DNA from: Saprospiraceae bacterium
GTDB lineage: Bacteria > Bacteroidota > Bacteroidia > Chitinophagales > Saprospiraceae
Assembly: GCA_016706365.1 (NCBI GenBank)
Contig: JADJJU010000002.1
Coordinates: 1-64,000, forward strand
Direction of reading: 5' to 3'
DNA: 64,000 nucleotides
Shown: positions 60,920 through 64,000 of the stretch, in pieces
Layout of the letters: the number at the start of each line of letters is the position of its first letter
Numbering within the stretch: the first letter of the stretch is position 1
The notes under the pieces: generated by a model
The model's database searches: none
Told to the model about the DNA's origin: nothing
What the model saw: the letters and a program-made list of their open reading frames with translations, nothing else
Program-made: the position numbers and the translations under genes

Positions 60920-63163
60920 TTGAACGATATATCTTTTCAATATCCTGTCGGGTATCTTTTCTTGATAGCATTGGGGGCATTTTTGATCAGTTTTCTCTTG
61001 TATTTCAGACATCCGAAATCAGCTGAAGTGCCTTCATGGGCATGGTGGACCAAGGGAATTCTGAGATTTTTAGCTTTGTTCTTTATCGGATTGCTGCTGC
61101 TCAATCCTATGATCAATACCCGTAATACTGAAACAAAAAAGCCGGTAGTCCTCATTGCGCAGGATAATTCCGAATCTATTAAAGCTTCTACTGATTCAGC
61201 TTCTCTTCAGAGTCTGCAACAAAAAATGGATCAGATTGAATCCCAACTATCGGAAGATTTCGTAGTCAAAAGATGGTCATTTGATGCTCAGATTTCGGAT
61301 AGCAGTAGCATCGACTACAAAGGGAAGGCAACTAATATATCCAGTGTTTTTGAATCAGCTTACAACACTTTCGGAGTAGAGAATCTAGCTGCAATCGTCA
61401 TGCCTTCTGATGGAATTTTTAATGAGGGAAATCATCCTTCCTATATGCTGGATCGTTTGAAAATTCCCGTGTATCCTGTGCTGCTCGGCGATACTATCCA
61501 AAGAAAGGATTTGAAAATTCAAAAAGTATTCCACAATAAAATAGCTTATCTGGGAGACAAATTTAATGTTCAGGTAGATCTGCGGGCCTTCAATTCTTTA
61601 AACCAAAAGAGCAGATTAACAGTCAGTCACTTTGGAGGCTCAGGATCCCGGCTGATTGCTGAACAAAGCATTAATATTGATAAAGAAGATTTCTTCAAAA
61701 CCGTTGAGTTCACCCTGGAAGCTAAGGAACCCGGAGTTCAGAGGTATAGATTTACTTTAAGTCCGGTGTCCGGTGAGATCTCAACTGTGAATAATACACG
61801 GGAGATATTTATTGATGTACTGGATGGCAGGCAAAAAATTCTGATACTAGCCTATGCTCCTCACCCTGATATTTCGGCACTAAAGCAGATTTTAGAATCC
61901 AATAATAACTACCAGGTTGAATATTCATTATTGAGACAATTTGCTCAGCCTATCACCAATTTTGACCTGGTAATTTTTCACCAGTTACCCGCAAAAGGAG
62001 CTGATATTAACTCCCATATAAGTAATTTGAATACCAAACAGATTCCCCGACTATTCATAGTAGGGCAGCAGACGGATTTGGCAGGATTTAATAATGTGCA
62101 AAAAGCGATCACCATTCGCTCCGGGACTGTAGCATCCAATGAAGTAACGGGGATTTTAAATTCGGGCTTTTCGCTATTCAATCTTGAAGCTGAGACTATC
62201 AGACAGATCGCTTCCTTTAATCCAATGACTTCTTTATTCGGGGAATTTGTTCCTGCAGGAAATACAGAAGTGCTGCTAAAACAACGAATAGGGAAGGTAG
62301 ATACTGATTATCCATTGCTGATGTTCCATACCCAGGATGGAAGTAAAGTGGGCGTTCTGGCTGCAGAAGGTATCTGGAAATGGCGATTGTTTGATTACCT
62401 GCAGCACGAAAATTTTAATATCATAGAAGAAATTGTAGGAAAAACAATCAACTACCTGAGTGTAAAAGAAGACAAAAGACGATTCCGTGTATTCACTCCC
62501 AAGAATATATTTGACGAAAAGGAGCGATTGGTGGTTGGAGCTGAATTGTACAATGAAAGTTATGAACTGGTCAATGAGCCGGATGTCCATGTGAAAATCA
62601 CCAATGAAGCCGGGCAGGAATTTACTTATGTATTCAACAAAAGGGAAAAGGCATATTACCTGGAGCCGGGGGTATTTCCTGTAGGTGCTTACAGATACAG
62701 CTCCTATGTTGAGTACGCCGGAAAGCGACTTACATTTGATGGCAGATTCTCCATTCAGGCAATTGAAAAGGAATTATATGAACTCACAGCAGACCATGGG
62801 ATGTTAAGAGGAATTTCTTCTGCCTACGGAGGTTATTCATTTTATATAAACAATGCCGAAAGCATAGCAGATTCCATCAGAAATAATGATCGGATTAAGC
62901 CGGTGATTTATGAATTTTCAAACACCTTACCTCTCCTGAATTTCAAATGGTTGTTCTTTATAATCATCCTCCTGTTGTCGGCGGAATGGTTTATGAGGAA
63001 GTACTATGGGGGTATTAATTATCTAAAATCGGGTAGAGGCATTGGCTGCGACTGCAGGATACGAGTAGAGATCGTGTGTGTCGCTGCGCTATGCTTGCGC
63101 CGTGTGCTGCGCATTCTCCTTTGTCGATTTCGCGGGATGTGGTTCGCTCAGCTCACGGGATGA
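60920..63163 (+). CDS. VWA-like membrane protein with a repeat-derived C-terminal end
   Basis: A 747-residue inner-membrane protein. Two N-terminal helices (about 10-30 and 45-62) and one near 680-697 flank a periplasmic part. Residues about 70-215 (VVLIAQDNSESIKASTDS, NLAAIVMPSDGIFNEGNHPS) have the look of a von Willebrand A domain with a DxSxS-like site; beta domains follow, including an amidotransferase-like stretch (ILILAYAPHPDISALKQILE). The only start is TTG at 60920; a TAA lies 7 bases before it. After AEWFMRKYYGG, where relatives normally end, the frame runs on for about 40 Cys- and Arg-rich residues into a GC-rich repeat and stops at 63163. The function is unknown. Confidence 0.78.
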   Translation: MNDISFQYPVGYLFLIALGAFLISFLLYFRHPKSAEVPSWAWWTKGILRFLALFFIGLLLLNPMINTRNTETKKPVVLIAQDNSESIKASTDSASLQSLQQKMDQIESQLSEDFVVKRWSFDAQISDSSSIDYKGKATNISSVFESAYNTFGVENLAAIVMPSDGIFNEGNHPSYMLDRLKIPVYPVLLGDTIQRKDLKIQKVFHNKIAYLGDKFNVQVDLRAFNSLNQKSRLTVSHFGGSGSRLIAEQSINIDKEDFFKTVEFTLEAKEPGVQRYRFTLSPVSGEISTVNNTREIFIDVLDGRQKILILAYAPHPDISALKQILESNNNYQVEYSLLRQFAQPITNFDLVIFHQLPAKGADINSHISNLNTKQIPRLFIVGQQTDLAGFNNVQKAITIRSGTVASNEVTGILNSGFSLFNLEAETIRQIASFNPMTSLFGEFVPAGNTEVLLKQRIGKVDTDYPLLMFHTQDGSKVGVLAAEGIWKWRLFDYLQHENFNIIEEIVGKTINYLSVKEDKRRFRVFTPKNIFDEKERLVVGAELYNESYELVNEPDVHVKITNEAGQEFTYVFNKREKAYYLEPGVFPVGAYRYSSYVEYAGKRLTFDGRFSIQAIEKELYELTADHGMLRGISSAYGGYSFYINNAESIADSIRNNDRIKPVIYEFSNTLPLLNFKWLFFIIILLLSAEWFMRKYYGGINYLKSGRGIGCDCRIRVEIVCVAALCLRRVLRILLCRFRGMWFAQLTG

Positions 63164-63566
63164 ATTGTGAGTTTTGTGTGTGGTTAAACAGCCAGCTTTT
63201 GGCTATTAGCTTTTGTCGAACATTGTGGGACTCAGGGACTAGATGAATGCAAAGCCTCCCTTAAAAAAGTTTATATTACCTTGATTTTGATCGCCGGCGG
63301 CGATCAGGGCTGTTACACATCCCGTGAACGAAGTGAACCACATCCCGCGGGGTCGTAGGTCGCAGAGCAGCACACGAGCGAGGCGCAGCCAAGATCACAC
63401 ACCCCGGTTGTTGCAATCTTCTACGCGCCCGAGGCGCGCACGACTTACAACCGAAGACAACAAGCCAGGACGAAATTGAGAGTAAGATAGTAGTTCAAAA
63501 CCACCGGGAACGAGCAAGTGTGAGGATCGCAGCGGGCACGAGCAAGTGTGAGGGATCGCAGCGGGC
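63131..63566. repeat. GC-rich repeat block with a 32-bp inverted repeat and tandem units
   Basis: 63131-63162 and 63318-63349 are inverted copies (28 of 32 positions, CGCGGGATGTGGTTC at the ends). Between them is the palindrome GATCGCCGGCGGCGATC (63288-63304). At 63510-63566 a 28/29-base unit (CGAGCAAGTGTGAGG, then ATCGCAGCGGGC) occurs twice in tandem. Base composition is much richer in G and C than the rest of the window. No gene is seen between 63164 and 63614. Confidence 0.65.
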
Positions 63567-63614
63567 GAGCACGCAGAGCGTAAAGCGGAGAGCCCGACCC
63601 AAAATCTTCTTTTT

Positions 63615-63890
63615 CTAAGTAACTTTATTGTAGCTGATCATCTTCTGACGACTGCACTTGAACCGACCTTGTTCGTCATGGCTGAGTTTGAAATGCTTGG
63701 TGGCACGGCCCTGCACTCTGGCTCTCCATTTTCTCCAGCTGGCCGGCTTAAGTTCATTTCGCATTAAAGCAATTACTTCTTGTTCTTTAAGTCCAAACTG
63801 AACCTCGATTGCATCGAATGGGGTTCTGTCCTCCCAGGCCATTTCGACAATCCTGTCGATATCTATAAGTGTCAGCGATTTGTTTTTCAT
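63615..63890 (-). CDS. TIGR03643-family protein
   Basis: A 91-residue basic protein of the TIGR03643/DUF2805 family. The landmarks are DIDRIVEMAWEDRTPFDAIE, then the helix pair FGLKEQEVIALMRNELKPAS and WRKWRARVQGRATKHFKL. The family is short and uncharacterised; the helix-turn-helix-like middle suggests nucleic-acid binding, which is inference. It stands alone between a repeat block and a terminator. Confidence 0.85.
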   Translation of the reverse strand: MKNKSLTLIDIDRIVEMAWEDRTPFDAIEVQFGLKEQEVIALMRNELKPASWRKWRARVQGRATKHFKLSHDEQGRFKCSRQKMISYNKVT

Positions 63891-63908
63891 TACTACGTAA
63901 CAAGCATA

Positions 63909-63939
63909 AAAAAACCCGGTTCTTTCGTTCCGGGTTTTT
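63909..63939. terminator. Rho-independent terminator
   Basis: AAAACCCGG (63911-63919) pairs with CCGGGTTTT across TTCTTTCGTT; A and T runs flank both sides. It most likely ends the leftward gene whose tail is at 63944-64000. Confidence 0.7.
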
Positions 63940-63943
63940 CTTG

Positions 63944-64000
63944 CTAATATTTTATAGTAAGATCTTTATTATACTGAATCATATCTTTCATCAGATGTAA
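63944..64000 (-). CDS. Possible C-terminal end of a gene entering from the right edge
   Basis: On the minus strand an open frame from the window edge reads LHLMKDMIQYNKDLTIKY and stops at 63944, five bases before the terminator. Only 18 residues are visible, so no family can be given. Confidence 0.35.
   Translation of the reverse strand, partial: LHLMKDMIQYNKDLTIKY

Overview
The window reads as a chromosomal segment of a Bacteroidota bacterium, probably close to the Saprospiria/Chitinophagia part of the phylum. The evidence is type IX secretion and gliding proteins (PorP/SprF-like, PorV-like, a CHU_C gliding domain, a T9SS sorting domain), a short 288-residue primary sigma factor, a cbb3 oxidase of the CcoN-CcoO fusion type with a one-haem CcoP, and promoters of the Bacteroidota form TTG-N18..20-TAnnTTTG in front of tRNA and ribosomal genes. 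The DNA is moderately AT-rich. Coding blocks are separated by gaps full of short hairpin repeats.

Layout. 1-13.5 kb: ribosomal protein S1, a double-PDZ protein divergent from a RprX/RprY-like two-component pair, an ABC permease, an inositol-phosphatase-family enzyme, an Nfu-type Fe-S protein, a broken IS110-family transposase with a structured leader, and apaG-gmk-yicC. 13.5-28.5 kb: tRNA-Phe, envelope and secreted proteins (PorV-like, OmpA-like, M43 and M1 peptidases, CHU_C protein), rplS, a YrdC-family protein, a C-terminal processing peptidase, a long GAPDH and rpoD. 29-43 kb: START-like protein, methionine-type aminotransferase, crcB, AsmA-like protein, tRNA-Val, a DUF5682/MoxR ATPase pair, a biotin carrier protein, AtpZ with a membrane partner, bactofilin, PorP/SprF, and a protease plus partner pair. 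44-56.3 kb: a complete cbb3 oxidase operon (thioredoxin-like protein, ccoI, ccoS, ccoNO, ccoQ, ccoP, ccoG, ccoH, TauE-like) divergent from a FixL-like haem-PAS kinase and a receiver-CRP fusion regulator. 56.3-64 kb: arfB, a glutamine-amidotransferase-like protein, fabH, a TfoX-domain protein, a VWA-like membrane protein and a TIGR03643 protein, separated by dense repeats.

The most coherent system is respiratory. The oxidase structural, assembly and copper-loading genes face a predicted oxygen sensor that keeps the FixL haem His and the Arg 20 residues later. Its likely partner joins a receiver directly to a CRP-type DNA-binding module, so one protein would replace FixJ plus FixK. The least explained signal is in the non-coding DNA: arrays of unlike hairpins joined by a conserved GACRTCACC-like linker, hairpins built on GTCTCYGAC, composite TTTTGTC/CCCCGGAT hairpin blocks (one bounded by 15-bp inverted repeats), and recurring AACAGCC words next to short tandem repeats.

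Many otherwise normal genes are split by single-base indels, mostly in homopolymers (M1 and M43 peptidases, CHU_C protein, YrdC, aminotransferase, DUF5682, PorP, CcoNO, transposase). This looks more like residual long-read or pyrosequencing error than gene decay. Starts and ends in those genes are given for the reconstructed gene where possible.
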